Assembly: GCF_028737205.1 (NCBI RefSeq)
Contig: NZ_JAQZAL010000009.1
Location: forward strand, 62,001-126,000
Length of the DNA: 64,000 bases
DNA from: Actinomycetospora lutea
GTDB lineage: Bacteria > Actinomycetota > Actinomycetes > Mycobacteriales > Pseudonocardiaceae
Direction: 5' to 3'
Below, in pieces: positions 17,006 to 25,757 of the stretch (its first letter is position 1; each line of letters opens with the position of its first letter). The notes below the pieces were generated by a model. The model worked only from the letters and a program-made list of their open reading frames with translations, had not been told where the DNA came from and searched no databases. The position numbers and the translations under genes were made by a program.

Positions 17006-17585
17006 CGTGCCGGGTGGGCCGGTAGACGAGCTCCTGGATGTCGCCGTCGAGCGTCCGGTGCTCGAGCAGCTGGAGGTCGAAGTCGTCCGCGCCCCGCAGC
17101 ACCGGCTCCGTACCGGTCCGGCCCGTGATCACGGGGAAGATGGTGATCTGGAGACGGTCGACGAGCCCGGCGGCCATCAGCGCCCAGTTCATCGACAGGC
17201 TGCCGTGCGAGCGCAACGGGACGTCGGACTCCTGCTTGAGCCGGGTGACGACGTCGACGGCGTCCCCGCCCACGACGGTCGCGTCCGGCCAGTCCAGCGG
17301 GCCCTGCAGCGTGGACGACACCACGGTCATCGGCATGCTGCGCATGCGGTCGACCCACGGGTCGCGCACCTCGGACTCGTCGGTGCTCTCGGCCAGCATC
17401 GCCACGAACTGGCGGAACGTGGTGGCGCCGAAGACCATCCGGTGCTCGGTGGCGAACGACGCGAGCCGGTGCTCGAGCAGCTCGGGGCCCTGCTTGCCCC
17501 AGTAGCCGCCCCAGTCGCCGTCACCGCCGTACGAGCCGTAGCCGTCGAGGCTGGAGAAGACGTCGAAGGTGTAGGTGGCCGTCAT
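16992..17585 (-). CDS. dihydrofolate reductase family protein (RibD C-terminal fold)
   Basis: A 197-residue protein of the DHFR/RibD-C fold. The start MTATYTFDVFSSLDGYGS is the first strand and loop. VVSSTLQGPLDWPDATV and the late FPVITGRTG mark the cofactor-binding core. These YyaP/YwjB-like reductases bind NADPH; their substrates are mostly unknown. A clear paralogue lies at 44161-44721 and shares the W-G-Y/F-W-G insertion after the first loop. It is last in its direction and overlaps the 3' end of the HExxH gene by 14 bp. Confidence 0.8.
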   Translation of the reverse strand: MTATYTFDVFSSLDGYGSYGGDGDWGGYWGKQGPELLEHRLASFATEHRMVFGATTFRQFVAMLAESTDESEVRDPWVDRMRSMPMTVVSSTLQGPLDWPDATVVGGDAVDVVTRLKQESDVPLRSHGSLSMNWALMAAGLVDRLQITIFPVITGRTGTEPVLRGADDFDLQLLEHRTLDGDIQELVYRPTRHVSGG

Positions 17586-17672
17586 GGCTCGCCCTCCGTC
17601 GGACCGGGGACCGACCCGCTGCCGGCCCCTCGTCTCCGCGACGAACGGGCCGGCTCCCGTTCGACACGCCGC

Positions 17673-18848
17673 TCAGTCGTCGTCGGGGCGGAACTCGGCG
17701 CGGACCGCGTCGGTGTGCTCCCCGAGGGCGGGGACGGGTCCGCCCCGCACGGCCCACCCGCGCCCCAGCGCAGGGGGCAGCAGCGCGTGGACGGGCCCCA
17801 CGGGCGACGCGACCTCCCGCCACCGGCCGCGCTGCGCCAGCTGCGGGTGCCCGGCCAGGTCCCGGACGCCGTTGAGGCGCGCGTTGCCGATCCCCGCGGC
17901 GTCGGCGCGCTGCTGGACCGCGTCGAGGTCGCGGGCCGCGCACCAGGCCGCGACGATCCCGTCGAGCTCGTCGCGGCGCGCCACCCGGTCGGCGTTGCGC
18001 GCGAAGCGGGGATCGGCGACCAGCTCGGGGCGCTCGAGCAGGTCGCGGGCGAAGCGCTGCCACTCGCGGTCGCTCGACGTCCCGAGCACCACCGTCTGCC
18101 CGTCGGCGGTGTCGTAGGCCCCGTAGGGCGCGACCATCGGCGAGCCCATCCCGACGGGCTGCGGTTCCGGTCCGCCGTAGAGCACCTGGTTGAGCGCGAA
18201 CCCCATGGTCTCGGCGACGACGTCGAGCATCGCGATGGGCACGACCGTCCCCCGCCCGGTGCGGTGGCGGTCGTAGAGGCCCACGAGCACCGCCGAGTAC
18301 GCGTACAGCGCCGTGGCCACGTCCGCGACCGGGATCCCGGACTTCGCCGGCGTCCCGGGCGTGCCCGTGAGCGCGCACGACCCGCCCTCGGCCTGCACGA
18401 GCAGGTCGTAGGCGCGCTTGTGGTCGATCGGCCCGCCGACGCCGTAGCCGGAGATGTCCACCACGACCAGGCGCGGCAGCCGCTCGGCGAGGGCGTCCGG
18501 CGCCAGCCCGAGACGGCCCAGCGCACCGGGCGCGAGGTTGCTGATCAGCACGTCGGCGCCCGCGAGGAGCCGGTCGAACACCGCCCGGTCGGCCGGGTCG
18601 GTGAGGTCGAGCGCGGCCGACTCCTTGCCGTGGTTGAGCCACACGAAGTGCGCGGCCATGCCGTGCACCGCCCCGTCGTAGTGCCGCGCGGTGTCGCCGA
18701 CCCCGGGGCTCTCGACCTTCACCACGCGCGCGCCGAGGTCCGCGAGGTGACGGGCCGCGAGCGGGGCGGCGATCGCCTGGCCCAGCTCGACCACGAGCAC
18801 GCCGGCCAGTGGCCCCTCGCCCGACGGGGTGTCGCTCTCGGCGGGCAT
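17673..18848 (-). CDS. CaiB/BaiF family acyl-CoA transferase
   Basis: A 391-residue family III CoA transferase. It begins GPLAGVLVVELGQAIAAPLAARHLADLGARV, the usual opening of the family. ISGYGVGGPIDHKRAYDLLVQ and VADVATALYAYSAVLVGL include the conserved Asp region of the active site. The enzyme should move CoA between carboxylic acids (formyl-CoA/oxalate, mesaconyl or similar pairs). The substrates cannot be read from sequence. It stands alone on its strand between two unrelated genes, 87 bp upstream of the DHFR-like gene. Confidence 0.85.
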   Translation of the reverse strand: MPAESDTPSGEGPLAGVLVVELGQAIAAPLAARHLADLGARVVKVESPGVGDTARHYDGAVHGMAAHFVWLNHGKESAALDLTDPADRAVFDRLLAGADVLISNLAPGALGRLGLAPDALAERLPRLVVVDISGYGVGGPIDHKRAYDLLVQAEGGSCALTGTPGTPAKSGIPVADVATALYAYSAVLVGLYDRHRTGRGTVVPIAMLDVVAETMGFALNQVLYGGPEPQPVGMGSPMVAPYGAYDTADGQTVVLGTSSDREWQRFARDLLERPELVADPRFARNADRVARRDELDGIVAAWCAARDLDAVQQRADAAGIGNARLNGVRDLAGHPQLAQRGRWREVASPVGPVHALLPPALGRGWAVRGGPVPALGEHTDAVRAEFRPDDD

Positions 18849-18908
18849 CGGTGCTCCTCGGGGCTCGCTCGGCAGCGCGGGCGGCGCCGCTGACCGGGCC
18901 AGGATCCC

Positions 18909-20084
18909 TCAGATCGTCGCGTCGCCCGTCCCGGTGTCCGTCACGTCGTCCATCAGCGCGTCGGACAGGTCGGGCGCCGCGGGCGCCTCGTCCTGCTGTT
19001 CCTCCGGTTCCGCCTGCTCCGCGGGCGGGTCCGTCGGCGGGTCCGTCGGCCCGGACGGCGGGCGGTCGAAGCTGAGCATCGAGGGCTCCGGCGACCCGAC
19101 CTCGTCCGCGGAGGGCTCGGGCTCACTCGGGGGCTCACTCGGGGGCTCACTCGGGGACGCGACGGCCGCGATGCGCGCCACGGGGCTCTCGACGACGTCG
19201 CTCGCCTCCAGCGCACCGGTCCCGGCGTCCGCGGACGGCGCCGGTGCCGCCGCGACGTCGGTGGACGACGAGGTCGCCGCGACCACGGTGTCGGCGGTGT
19301 CCACGGTGTCCACGGTGTCAACGGTGTCCGCGACCCCTCCCGACACCGCCGACACCGCCGGGGCGACGGGCACGCCCGCCCGCTCGACGGCCGGCGACGT
19401 CACGGCGGCCAGCGCGAGGGTCACGGTGTCGACGGCCGACCCCGACCGCGGCGCCCCGCCGCCGCTCGATCCGGGGATCGCGTCGTCGCGGACGAGGCGC
19501 AGCACGGCCGCCTCGACCGGGTCGCCGAGCTCCCCGCGCCCGGAGGCCAGCGACCGCAGCAGGTCCTGCGCCGCGCGCAGCTGCGGCCAGGCGATCACCA
19601 GCGCCGACTCCGAGCCGGGCGCCGAGCGGACCGCCGCCATCGCGCCGCGCAGGACGTCACGGTGGTGCACCAGCTCGGCGCGGCGCTCGACCAGCGCGAC
19701 GACCACGCCCGGCGGCGACGGGTCGCGGCGCGCGAGGGTCGAGCCGTCCCACCGCTGCCGGACCTCGTCGGTCCGGCGGAGCTCGGTCTCGATCGACGCC
19801 AGCACCGGCGTCGCCTCGCGCGTCCACGCCGAGGTCCGGGCGAGGGCGGACGCGGCGTCGTCCGCCGTGCCCGGCGACGTGCCGGGCGGCCCGTCGGGCC
19901 GGGTCCCGATCGCGGCGCCGGCCGCGACGGCGCAGGCCGCGAGCGCACCGAGCGCCACCATCCGGCGCGGGCCCGGGCGCAGGACGGCCGAGCCGCGGCG
20001 ACCCGACCGCGCGGCGCGGTCGATGCCCTCCGGGAGGTACCCGCGCCATCCCGGCATCTCGTGTCGGCCATGGTGAACAGGCAT
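18909..20084 (-). CDS. hypothetical membrane-anchored protein with repeat-rich C-terminus
   Basis: A 391-residue protein of unknown function. A basic N-terminus precedes one membrane segment (MVALGALAACAVAAGAAIG, about residues 42-60). A helical, charged region follows to about residue 190 (LVERRAELVHHRDVLRGAM). The C-terminal half is low complexity: a DTV-D-T-V-D-T type run, then PSEPPSEPPSEP, then an acidic end. The order suggests a single-pass protein with a wall-spanning tail. The start at 20084 has GGAGGT nine bases upstream. It resembles the anchored unknowns seen beside anti-sigma genes, but no anti-sigma motif is visible. Confidence 0.55.
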   Translation of the reverse strand: MPVHHGRHEMPGWRGYLPEGIDRAARSGRRGSAVLRPGPRRMVALGALAACAVAAGAAIGTRPDGPPGTSPGTADDAASALARTSAWTREATPVLASIETELRRTDEVRQRWDGSTLARRDPSPPGVVVALVERRAELVHHRDVLRGAMAAVRSAPGSESALVIAWPQLRAAQDLLRSLASGRGELGDPVEAAVLRLVRDDAIPGSSGGGAPRSGSAVDTVTLALAAVTSPAVERAGVPVAPAVSAVSGGVADTVDTVDTVDTADTVVAATSSSTDVAAAPAPSADAGTGALEASDVVESPVARIAAVASPSEPPSEPPSEPEPSADEVGSPEPSMLSFDRPPSGPTDPPTDPPAEQAEPEEQQDEAPAAPDLSDALMDDVTDTGTGDATI

Positions 20085-20242
20085 CCCCGCCGGACCTCCC
20101 CCGGATCGCACGGCGGGGCCACCCTCCCCTCGTCGGCTCCCCCGGGAAAGGCCGGGCGACGAATTCCGTGACTATTTTCGTCAGATCACGAAGCTATTAC
20201 GCCAGCTGATCGAACGACGGCCCGGCAACCGGGTGTGGACAG

Positions 20243-20650
20243 TCAGGCGCCGTCCAGGAGGGGCCGCACGTGCCGCCGGAAGAAGCGGCCGTCCGCGGGG
20301 TTCGACAAGGTCCCCGCGACCGCGTCCGGGGACACCCAGCGCGCCTCCGGGTTGGCCGGGTCGAGGGGCTGCAGGGTCGTCGCGGGGGCACGGAAGAGGT
20401 ACAGCGTGATCGTCTTCGCCTCGGGGAGGCCGTGGCGGAAACCCGGCCGGGTGTACGACCCCAGCTCGCGCACCAGCTCCAGGTCGGTGAGCCCGGTCTC
20501 CTCGTGGATCTCGCGCCGGGCCGCGTCGAGCACGTCCTCGCCGTCCTCGACGTGCCCCTTGGGCAGCGACCACGTCCGGGCCCGCTGGCGGACCACGGCC
20601 ACGCACCCGCGCGGATCGACGACCACGCCGCCCGCCGCCCGGCTCCGCAT
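20243..20650 (-). CDS. NUDIX hydrolase
   Basis: A 135-residue NUDIX-fold enzyme. The box is complete: GHVEDGEDVLDAARREIHEE followed by TG, fitting G-x5-E-x7-REUXEE-x-G. The preceding VVRQRARTWSLPKGH is typical of MutT/diadenosine-type members. It should hydrolyse a nucleoside diphosphate linked to another moiety with a divalent metal. I place the start at ATG 20650 (MRSRAAGGVVV); GTG 20653 adjoins it, and the frame is open to 20734 without a ribosome site. It is divergent from the DUF1254 gene. Confidence 0.85.
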   Translation of the reverse strand: MRSRAAGGVVVDPRGCVAVVRQRARTWSLPKGHVEDGEDVLDAARREIHEETGLTDLELVRELGSYTRPGFRHGLPEAKTITLYLFRAPATTLQPLDPANPEARWVSPDAVAGTLSNPADGRFFRRHVRPLLDGA

Positions 20651-20786
20651 CACACCGGAGGGTGCCCCGTGGGGCGGGGCGCGACGCCGGGAGTGCGCCG
20701 CGAGGGCGTCATCCTCCTCGGGTGAGGCCCCCACGGCCGTCGGCGGAGATCGTCGCCTCGGACCCGCCGTGTCGAGGAGTGAGCCG

Positions 20787-22112
20787 ATGATCGAGCTGTC
20801 GCCGGACGAGGTACGGAACGTGGCGGCGGAGGCCTACGCCTACCTCTACCCGCTGGTGACCATGGACGTCACCCGCATGCAGCTCACCGACACCTCCACC
20901 CCCGCCACCGGGCACACCACCCCGAACACGATCACGCACCTGCGGGAGTTCCCCTCCGCGGAGTTCCGCACGGTCGTGGCGCCGAACTTCGACACGCTCT
21001 ACTCCAGCGCCTGGATCGACCTGGCGGACGGGCCGCTGCTGCTCGAGGTCCCCGACAGCGGCGGGCGGTACTACCTGCTCCCGATGCTGGACATGTGGAC
21101 CGACGTGTTCGCCGCGCCGGGGTGGCGCACCACCGGGACCGAGGCGTCCCGGTTCGTCATCGCTCCGCCGGGGTGGACCGGGCAGGCACCCGATGGCGCG
21201 CAGGTGCTCCGCGCGACCACGTCGGTGGCCTGGATGATCGGGCGGACCCAGACGAACGGCCCCGCCGACTACGCGGCCGTCAACGCCTTCCAGGACGGCC
21301 TCGTCCTGACGGCCCTCGACGGCACGCCGCCGACGACCCGGGTCCGCCCGTCGGTCGCGCCGGCCGGCCTCGACCTCGCCCACGAGCCGCTGGCGGTCGT
21401 CAACGGGCTCGAGGGCGTCGAGTTCTTCACCTACGCGGCGCGGCTCCTGGCCGTCCACCCGCCGCACGCGACGGACTTCTCGGTGCTCGCCCGGATGGCG
21501 GCGATCGGCATCGTCCCCGGCGAGGAGTTCGACGCCGCCGCGCACGACCCCGACCGGATCGCCGCGATCGACGAGGGCGCGAAGGCGGCGCTCGAGCTCC
21601 AGCACGCGGCCGTGGCCCGGCTGGGGCGGATCGTCAACGGCTGGACGATGAACACCGAGACGATGGGCGTCTACGGCAACGACTACCTCAAGCGCGCGAT
21701 CATCACGATGATCGGCCTGGGCGCCAACGCGGCCGAGGACGCCGTCTACCCGATGGCGCTGGCCGACGCCGACGGGGCGCCGATCGTCGGCGAGAAGGAC
21801 TACGTGCAGCACTTCGCCGCCGAGGAGCTCCCGCCGGTCAAGGCGTTCTGGTCGGTGACGATGTACGACGACGACGGCTTCCAGGCGCCGAACGCGCTCG
21901 ACCGCTTCGCCCTCGGCGACCGCGACCCCCTGCACCGCAACCCCGACGGCTCGATCGACCTGTACTACGGGCCCACCGACCCCGGCGGCGAGCGGACCGC
22001 GAACTGGCTGCCCGCCCCGGCCGGCCCCCTGCGCATCATGCTGCGCCTCTACGCGCCGGGCCCGACCGTGCTCGACGGCACCTGGGCGCCGCCGCCGGTG
22101 ACCGTCCGGTGA
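20787..22112 (+). CDS. DUF1254/DUF1214 domain protein
   Basis: A 441-residue protein. DUF1254 covers about residues 45-165 (FRTVVAPNFDTLYSSAWIDL..YYLLPMLDMWTDVFAAPG). DUF1214 lies near the C-terminus (PPVKAFWSVTMYDDDGFQAPNALDRFALGDRD, shown as parts). Homologues in proteobacteria are often exported; this one has no signal peptide or membrane segment. The biochemical role of the family is unknown. The ATG at 20787 has GAGGAG eight bases upstream. The gene stands alone, followed by a relic region. Confidence 0.8.
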   Translation: MIELSPDEVRNVAAEAYAYLYPLVTMDVTRMQLTDTSTPATGHTTPNTITHLREFPSAEFRTVVAPNFDTLYSSAWIDLADGPLLLEVPDSGGRYYLLPMLDMWTDVFAAPGWRTTGTEASRFVIAPPGWTGQAPDGAQVLRATTSVAWMIGRTQTNGPADYAAVNAFQDGLVLTALDGTPPTTRVRPSVAPAGLDLAHEPLAVVNGLEGVEFFTYAARLLAVHPPHATDFSVLARMAAIGIVPGEEFDAAAHDPDRIAAIDEGAKAALELQHAAVARLGRIVNGWTMNTETMGVYGNDYLKRAIITMIGLGANAAEDAVYPMALADADGAPIVGEKDYVQHFAAEELPPVKAFWSVTMYDDDGFQAPNALDRFALGDRDPLHRNPDGSIDLYYGPTDPGGERTANWLPAPAGPLRIMLRLYAPGPTVLDGTWAPPPVTVR

Positions 22113-22133
22113 CGACGGGCCCCGGGAGGGCGG

Positions 22134-22524
22134 TCAGGTCGTGCCCTCCGCGCCGTCGGCACCGGTCTCGCGCCGGACGGTCTGCATCGCCCGGCGGAGC
22201 GCCGCGATCGCCGGCGTCCGGTCGTCGACGCGGGTGCCGAGCGAGATCGGGCAGGGCTCGGCGTCGGTGATGGGGAGGAACGCGACCTCCGGGTGGCGGT
22301 AGCTGTCGGCCACCGAGCCCCCGGTGATCGCGATCGCCTCGCCGGCGGCGACGACCTCGAGCAGCTCGTCGAGCGTGTGCACCGTGGGGCCGTGGCGCAC
22401 GGGCCGCCCGCTGGGCCGGGGGTCGCACGCCCACCAGCGCACCACTGCTCGTCTGTCTCGTCGTCGACGACGGGGCGCTCGTCGTCGAGGTCGGCCAGCG
22501 CGACGGCCGACCCGGTCGACATCA
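22134..22524 (-). pseudogene. LysR-type regulator, C-terminal remnant with frameshift
   Basis: The minus strand reads the end of a LysR effector domain: RWWACDPRPSGRPVRHGP, then TVHTLDELLEVVAAGEAIAI, then VAFLPITDAEPCPISLG, ending at the stop near 22134. Just upstream the frame shifts: VALADLDDERPVVDDETDEQW lies in another frame (about 22440-22520). No N-terminal helix-turn-helix is present. About two thirds of the gene are missing, so this is a relic. Confidence 0.6.
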
Positions 22525-22600
22525 GCAACGCCGTCGCGTGGCTGGCCTCCGACGAGGCGCTTCGTCACCGGCGTCGCGCTGCCGGTCGACCGTGCCGTCA
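22509..22600 (+). pseudogene. short-chain dehydrogenase, C-terminal remnant with frameshift
   Basis: From 22509 the plus strand reads DPVDISNAVAWLASDE. After a shift at 22557 it continues RFVTGVALPVD, the two final motifs of a classical SDR. Two bases are missing between them and the catalytic part is absent. The piece abuts the LysR remnant head to head, as if a divergent LysR/SDR pair had lost both 5' halves. Confidence 0.55.
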
Positions 22601-22703
22601 CGGCACACTCCAGGGCGGGTCGCGCAGATCACAGCCCGGCTAGGGTGCAGGCGCCGCGCTCGTCGTCACCCGGTGCGACGGGCCCTGGGGAGGAGGCGCG
22701 GGG

Positions 22704-24359
22704 ATGGACGACGACGCCGGGCACGCCCTGGACGACCCGCTGCGCACGAAGGGCACGTCGTTCACCCACGAGGAGCGCCGCGAGCTCGGCATCCTGGGGC
22801 TGCTGCCCCACGCGGTGACGACGCTCGACGAGCAGGTCCGGCGCTCCTGGGGCGAGGTGCGACGCCAGGCCACCGACCTCGACCGCTACATCTACCTGCG
22901 CGCGCTCCAGGACCGGAACGAGCGCCTGTTCTACGCGGTGCTCGCGGCCGACGTGCCGACCGCGCTGCCGCTGGTCTACACCCCGACCGTCGCCGAGGGC
23001 TGCCGGCGCTTCTCCGAGATCTGGCGCCGCCCGCGGGGGCTGTACCTGTCGTGGCCCGACCGGGAGCACCTCGTCGAGGCGCTGCGCAACCGGCGGCAGC
23101 GCGAGGTCGACGTCATCGTGGTGACCGACGGCCAGCGCATCCTCGGCATCGGCGACCAGGGCGTGGGCGGCATGGGGATCCCGGTCGGGAAGCTCTCGCT
23201 GTACACCCTCATCGGCGGCATCGACCCGGCCCGCACCCTGCCGGTGCTGCTCGACGTCGGCACCGACAACCCGACGCTGCTCGACGACCCCTTCTACCTG
23301 GGCTGGCGCCACCACCGCATCGACGACGACGCCTACCGGGAGTTCGTCGACGCCTTCGTCGCCGCGGTGCAGTCCGAGCTGCCCGAGGTGCTGCTGCAGT
23401 GGGAGGACTTCGCGACGCCCCACGCGCACCCGATCCTCGAGCGCTACCGCGACCGGCTGCTGACGTTCAACGACGACATCCAGGGCACCGCCGCGGTGGC
23501 GCTCGGCGCGCTGCGGGGGGCGACCGAGGTGGCCGGCGTGCCGCTGCGCGACCAGCAGGTCGTGATGCTGGGGGCGGGCTCGGCGGGCATCGGCGTCATG
23601 GAGATGGTCCGCCAGGAGATGGTCGACGAGGGCCTGTCCCCCGAGGAGGCCCGGGCGCGCTGCTGGGTCGTGGACGTCCGCGGCCTGCTCACCACCGACC
23701 GGGACGACCTCTCCGACGCCCAGCGGGCCTTCGCCCACGACCCGGCCGACGTCGCCGGGTGGGGCGTCGCGGGCCTGCCGGGGCTCGACGATGTGGTGGC
23801 GCACGTGACCGCGGGCGTGCTCGTCGGGCTGTCCACCGCCCAGGGCGCGTTCACCGAGGACATCGTGCGGACGATGGCGGGCCGGGTCGACCGGCCGATC
23901 GTGTTCCCGCTGTCCAACCCCACCGAGAACGCCGAGGCCCGTCCGGCGGACCTCGGCGAGTGGACCGGCGGGCGGGCGCTCATCGCCACGGGGTCGCCGT
24001 TCCCGCCGCTGCACCGTGACGAGGGCGACGACATCCCCGTCGCCCAGTGCAACAACGTCTACATCTTCCCGGCGGTGGGGCTCGCGGTGACCGCGGCGCG
24101 GGCCACGCGGGTCACCGACGGCATGATGCGTGCCGCGGCCGGGGCGCTCGGCGACGCGTCGCCGGCGCTGACCGACCCGCGCGCACCGCTGCTGCCGCGC
24201 TGGTCGGACGTGCGCGAGGTCGCCGACGACATCGCCCTCGCCGTGGCCCGGCGGGCCGTGGCCGAGGGCGTCGCCCCCGCCGCGTCGGACGAGGAGCTGC
24301 GCGACGCCGTGCGGCGCACCCGCTGGGAGCCCTCGTACCGCGACGGCGGCACGCCGTAG
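22704..24359 (+). CDS. maeA: NAD-dependent malic enzyme (oxaloacetate-decarboxylating)
   Basis: A 551-residue large-type malic enzyme. The N-terminal domain has LPLVYTPTVAEGC with the catalytic Tyr and GIGDQGVGGMGIPVGKLSLY. The metal-binding LTFNDDIQGTAAV follows, and the cofactor domain has VVMLGAGSAGIGVMEM. Length and the SfcA-like N-terminus indicate the MaeA class. It converts malate to pyruvate, CO2 and reduced cofactor in the cytosol, linking the TCA cycle to gluconeogenesis and lipid synthesis. The ATG at 22704 follows GGGGAGGAGGCGCGGGG. A TAGGGT -10 candidate at 22641-22646 lies in the relic region. Confidence 0.92.
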   Translation: MDDDAGHALDDPLRTKGTSFTHEERRELGILGLLPHAVTTLDEQVRRSWGEVRRQATDLDRYIYLRALQDRNERLFYAVLAADVPTALPLVYTPTVAEGCRRFSEIWRRPRGLYLSWPDREHLVEALRNRRQREVDVIVVTDGQRILGIGDQGVGGMGIPVGKLSLYTLIGGIDPARTLPVLLDVGTDNPTLLDDPFYLGWRHHRIDDDAYREFVDAFVAAVQSELPEVLLQWEDFATPHAHPILERYRDRLLTFNDDIQGTAAVALGALRGATEVAGVPLRDQQVVMLGAGSAGIGVMEMVRQEMVDEGLSPEEARARCWVVDVRGLLTTDRDDLSDAQRAFAHDPADVAGWGVAGLPGLDDVVAHVTAGVLVGLSTAQGAFTEDIVRTMAGRVDRPIVFPLSNPTENAEARPADLGEWTGGRALIATGSPFPPLHRDEGDDIPVAQCNNVYIFPAVGLAVTAARATRVTDGMMRAAAGALGDASPALTDPRAPLLPRWSDVREVADDIALAVARRAVAEGVAPAASDEELRDAVRRTRWEPSYRDGGTP

Positions 24360-24511
24360 GCGCGGTCCCGGTCCGACCAGCGTCCGGCGGCCAGCCCCGC
24401 GCAGGTCAGCACCAGCAGGGCCGTGAACGCGGCCTGCTCGCCGACGACGACGGCCGCGCCGAGGGCGGCCGTGCCGACCGCGAATCCGGCGGTGACGTTC
24501 CTGGTGATCAT
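24059..24511 (-). CDS. small two-helix membrane protein, reading antisense into the malic enzyme gene
   Basis: Starting at ATG 24511 with a strong GGAGGAGG site five bases upstream, the frame reads MITRNVTAGFAVGTAALGAA, then VVVGEQAAFTALLVLTCAGLAAGRW, cited here as parts: two hydrophobic helices and a charged tail. The first 50 residues fill the gap after malic enzyme. The frame then stays open for a further 300 bp antisense to the malic enzyme 3' end. Either the tail is real (150 residues in all) or a stop was lost. It is divergent from the Asp23 operon 174 bp away and resembles the small membrane partners in such loci. Confidence 0.5.
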   Translation of the reverse strand: MITRNVTAGFAVGTAALGAAVVVGEQAAFTALLVLTCAGLAAGRWSDRDRAYGVPPSRYEGSQRVRRTASRSSSSDAAGATPSATARRATARAMSSATSRTSDQRGSSGARGSVSAGDASPSAPAAARIMPSVTRVARAAVTASPTAGKM

Positions 24512-24685
24512 CGCGCCCTCCTCCGGGCTCGACGGCGTCTCTCCCCGTGGGACACCGGCCGTGCCCGATCGGCACGGTGACCGTGATCACGGGGTTCGCG
24601 GCGTGAGGATCGGCGGTCGGTCGTGTCCAACCGAATGAGCTCGACGGAAACAGCCCGCCGAGCCGTCGACAGGAAGGACCCGACG

Positions 24686-25192
24686 ATGAGCACCCCGACC
24701 AGCCCGACCGGCACCCCCACCCCGTCGCCCGCGCCGCGCAGCAGCGTCACCCCCGCCACCACCGGAGGGTCGCCGCTCGAGAGCACGCAGGGCCGCACGA
24801 CGGTCGCCGACGGCGTCGTCGCGAAGATCGCCGGCCTCGCGGCCCGCGAGATCGACGGCGTGCACGGCTTCGGCAGCAGCGCCGCACGCGCCTTCGGGGC
24901 CATCACCGACCGCATCCCCGGCGGCCGCTCGTCCACGACGCAGGGCGTGTCGGTCGAGGTCGGCGAGCGCCAGGCGGCGGTCGACCTGACCATCGTCGTG
25001 GACTACGGCGTCGCGATCGCCGACCTCGCCCGCGCCATCCGCCGCAACGTGATCTCGGCGGTGCAGCAGATGACCGGGCTCGAGGTCGTCGAGGTCAACG
25101 TCAACGTCGTCGACCTGCACCTGCCCGGCGACGACGACGGCGACGGCGACGGCGACGAGGCCGCCACCTCCGCGCCGGCCCGGGTCCGGTGA
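24686..25192 (+). CDS. Asp23/Gls24 family envelope stress protein
   Basis: A 168-residue protein. A Ser/Thr/Pro-rich leader (about residues 1-35) is followed by the Asp23 domain: TTVADGVVAKIAGLAAREIDGV, AAVDLTIVVDYGVAIADLA and VISAVQQMTGLEVVEVNVNV (each given in part). Asp23 of Staphylococcus is held at the membrane by AmaP and modulates envelope stress. Here an AmaP-like protein and DUF2273 follow in the same operon. The C-terminus is an Asp/Gly run. The ATG at 24686 follows AGGAAGGA. It is the first of six tightly packed genes. Confidence 0.85.
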   Translation: MSTPTSPTGTPTPSPAPRSSVTPATTGGSPLESTQGRTTVADGVVAKIAGLAAREIDGVHGFGSSAARAFGAITDRIPGGRSSTTQGVSVEVGERQAAVDLTIVVDYGVAIADLARAIRRNVISAVQQMTGLEVVEVNVNVVDLHLPGDDDGDGDGDEAATSAPARVR

Positions 25193-25524
25193 CCAGGCCC
25201 GCCGGACCCGGTCGACGCGACACGGCCGACCAGGCCGTGGTGGCCGGGGTCGACGTCGACCTGGTCGCGGCGGCGGTCACCACGTGCCCGCTGGTCGCCG
25301 GCCTGCACGCCGGCGCCCACGGCACCGCCGCGACCCTGCTGCCCGGCCGCCGCGTCCCCGGGGTCCGGGTGACCGCGACGGCGGGCGAGCCCGCCCGGGT
25401 CACGGTCACCGTCGTCGCCCGCTACGGCGCGCCCCTGCCACGCCTCGTCGAGCAGGTGCGCTCCGCGGTCGCCGTCCGCGCCCCCGGCCACCCCGTCGAC
25501 GTCGTCGTCGGCGACGTCTCCTGA
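25189..25524 (+). CDS. hypothetical Asp23-operon protein (Asp23-like half domain)
   Basis: A 111-residue protein. The pattern VAAAVTTCPLVAGLHAGAHG, VRVTATAGEPARVTVTVVARYG and LPRLVEQVRSAVAVRAPGHPVDVVVGDV mirrors the strand-strand-helix-strand order of Asp23 domains, but the first motif is degenerate. It is probably a diverged paralogue acting with its neighbours at the membrane. GTG at 25189 overlaps the preceding stop by four bases. Confidence 0.65.
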   Translation: MTRPAGPGRRDTADQAVVAGVDVDLVAAAVTTCPLVAGLHAGAHGTAATLLPGRRVPGVRVTATAGEPARVTVTVVARYGAPLPRLVEQVRSAVAVRAPGHPVDVVVGDVS

Positions 25525-25544
25525 CCCCCTCCCTGGAGGTTCCC

Positions 25545-25757
25545 GTGTTCACCACCAACACCGTGCTGGGCCTCGCCCTCGGCGTGGCCCTCGGGTTCGC
25601 CGGCGCGTTCGGCGGGTTCGGCGCCTTCCTGCTGGTGCTCGTGCTCGGCCTCGCCGGCCTGCTCGTCGGCCGCTGGGCCGACGGCCGGCTCGACCTCACC
25701 GAGCTCGCCGAGCAGCTGCGCGGCGCCGGCTCCGACCGAGAACGGGCCCGGCGATGA
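25545..25757 (+). CDS. DUF2273 small membrane protein
   Basis: A 70-residue protein with two membrane helices (VLGLALGVALGFAGAFGG and GAFLLVLVLGLAGLLVGRW) and the C-terminal DGRLDLTELAEQLRG, the DUF2273 signature. Such proteins sit beside Asp23 genes and may help anchor the complex. The start is GTG 25545 with GGAGG six bases upstream; the ATG of the next gene overlaps its stop. Confidence 0.85.
   Translation: MFTTNTVLGLALGVALGFAGAFGGFGAFLLVLVLGLAGLLVGRWADGRLDLTELAEQLRGAGSDRERARR

Noticed and set aside
22440-22510. NUDIX-like fragment on the plus strand (reads L-V-C-L-V-V-D-D-G)
   Set aside because: Too short, and the other strand gives a better continuation of the LysR remnant.
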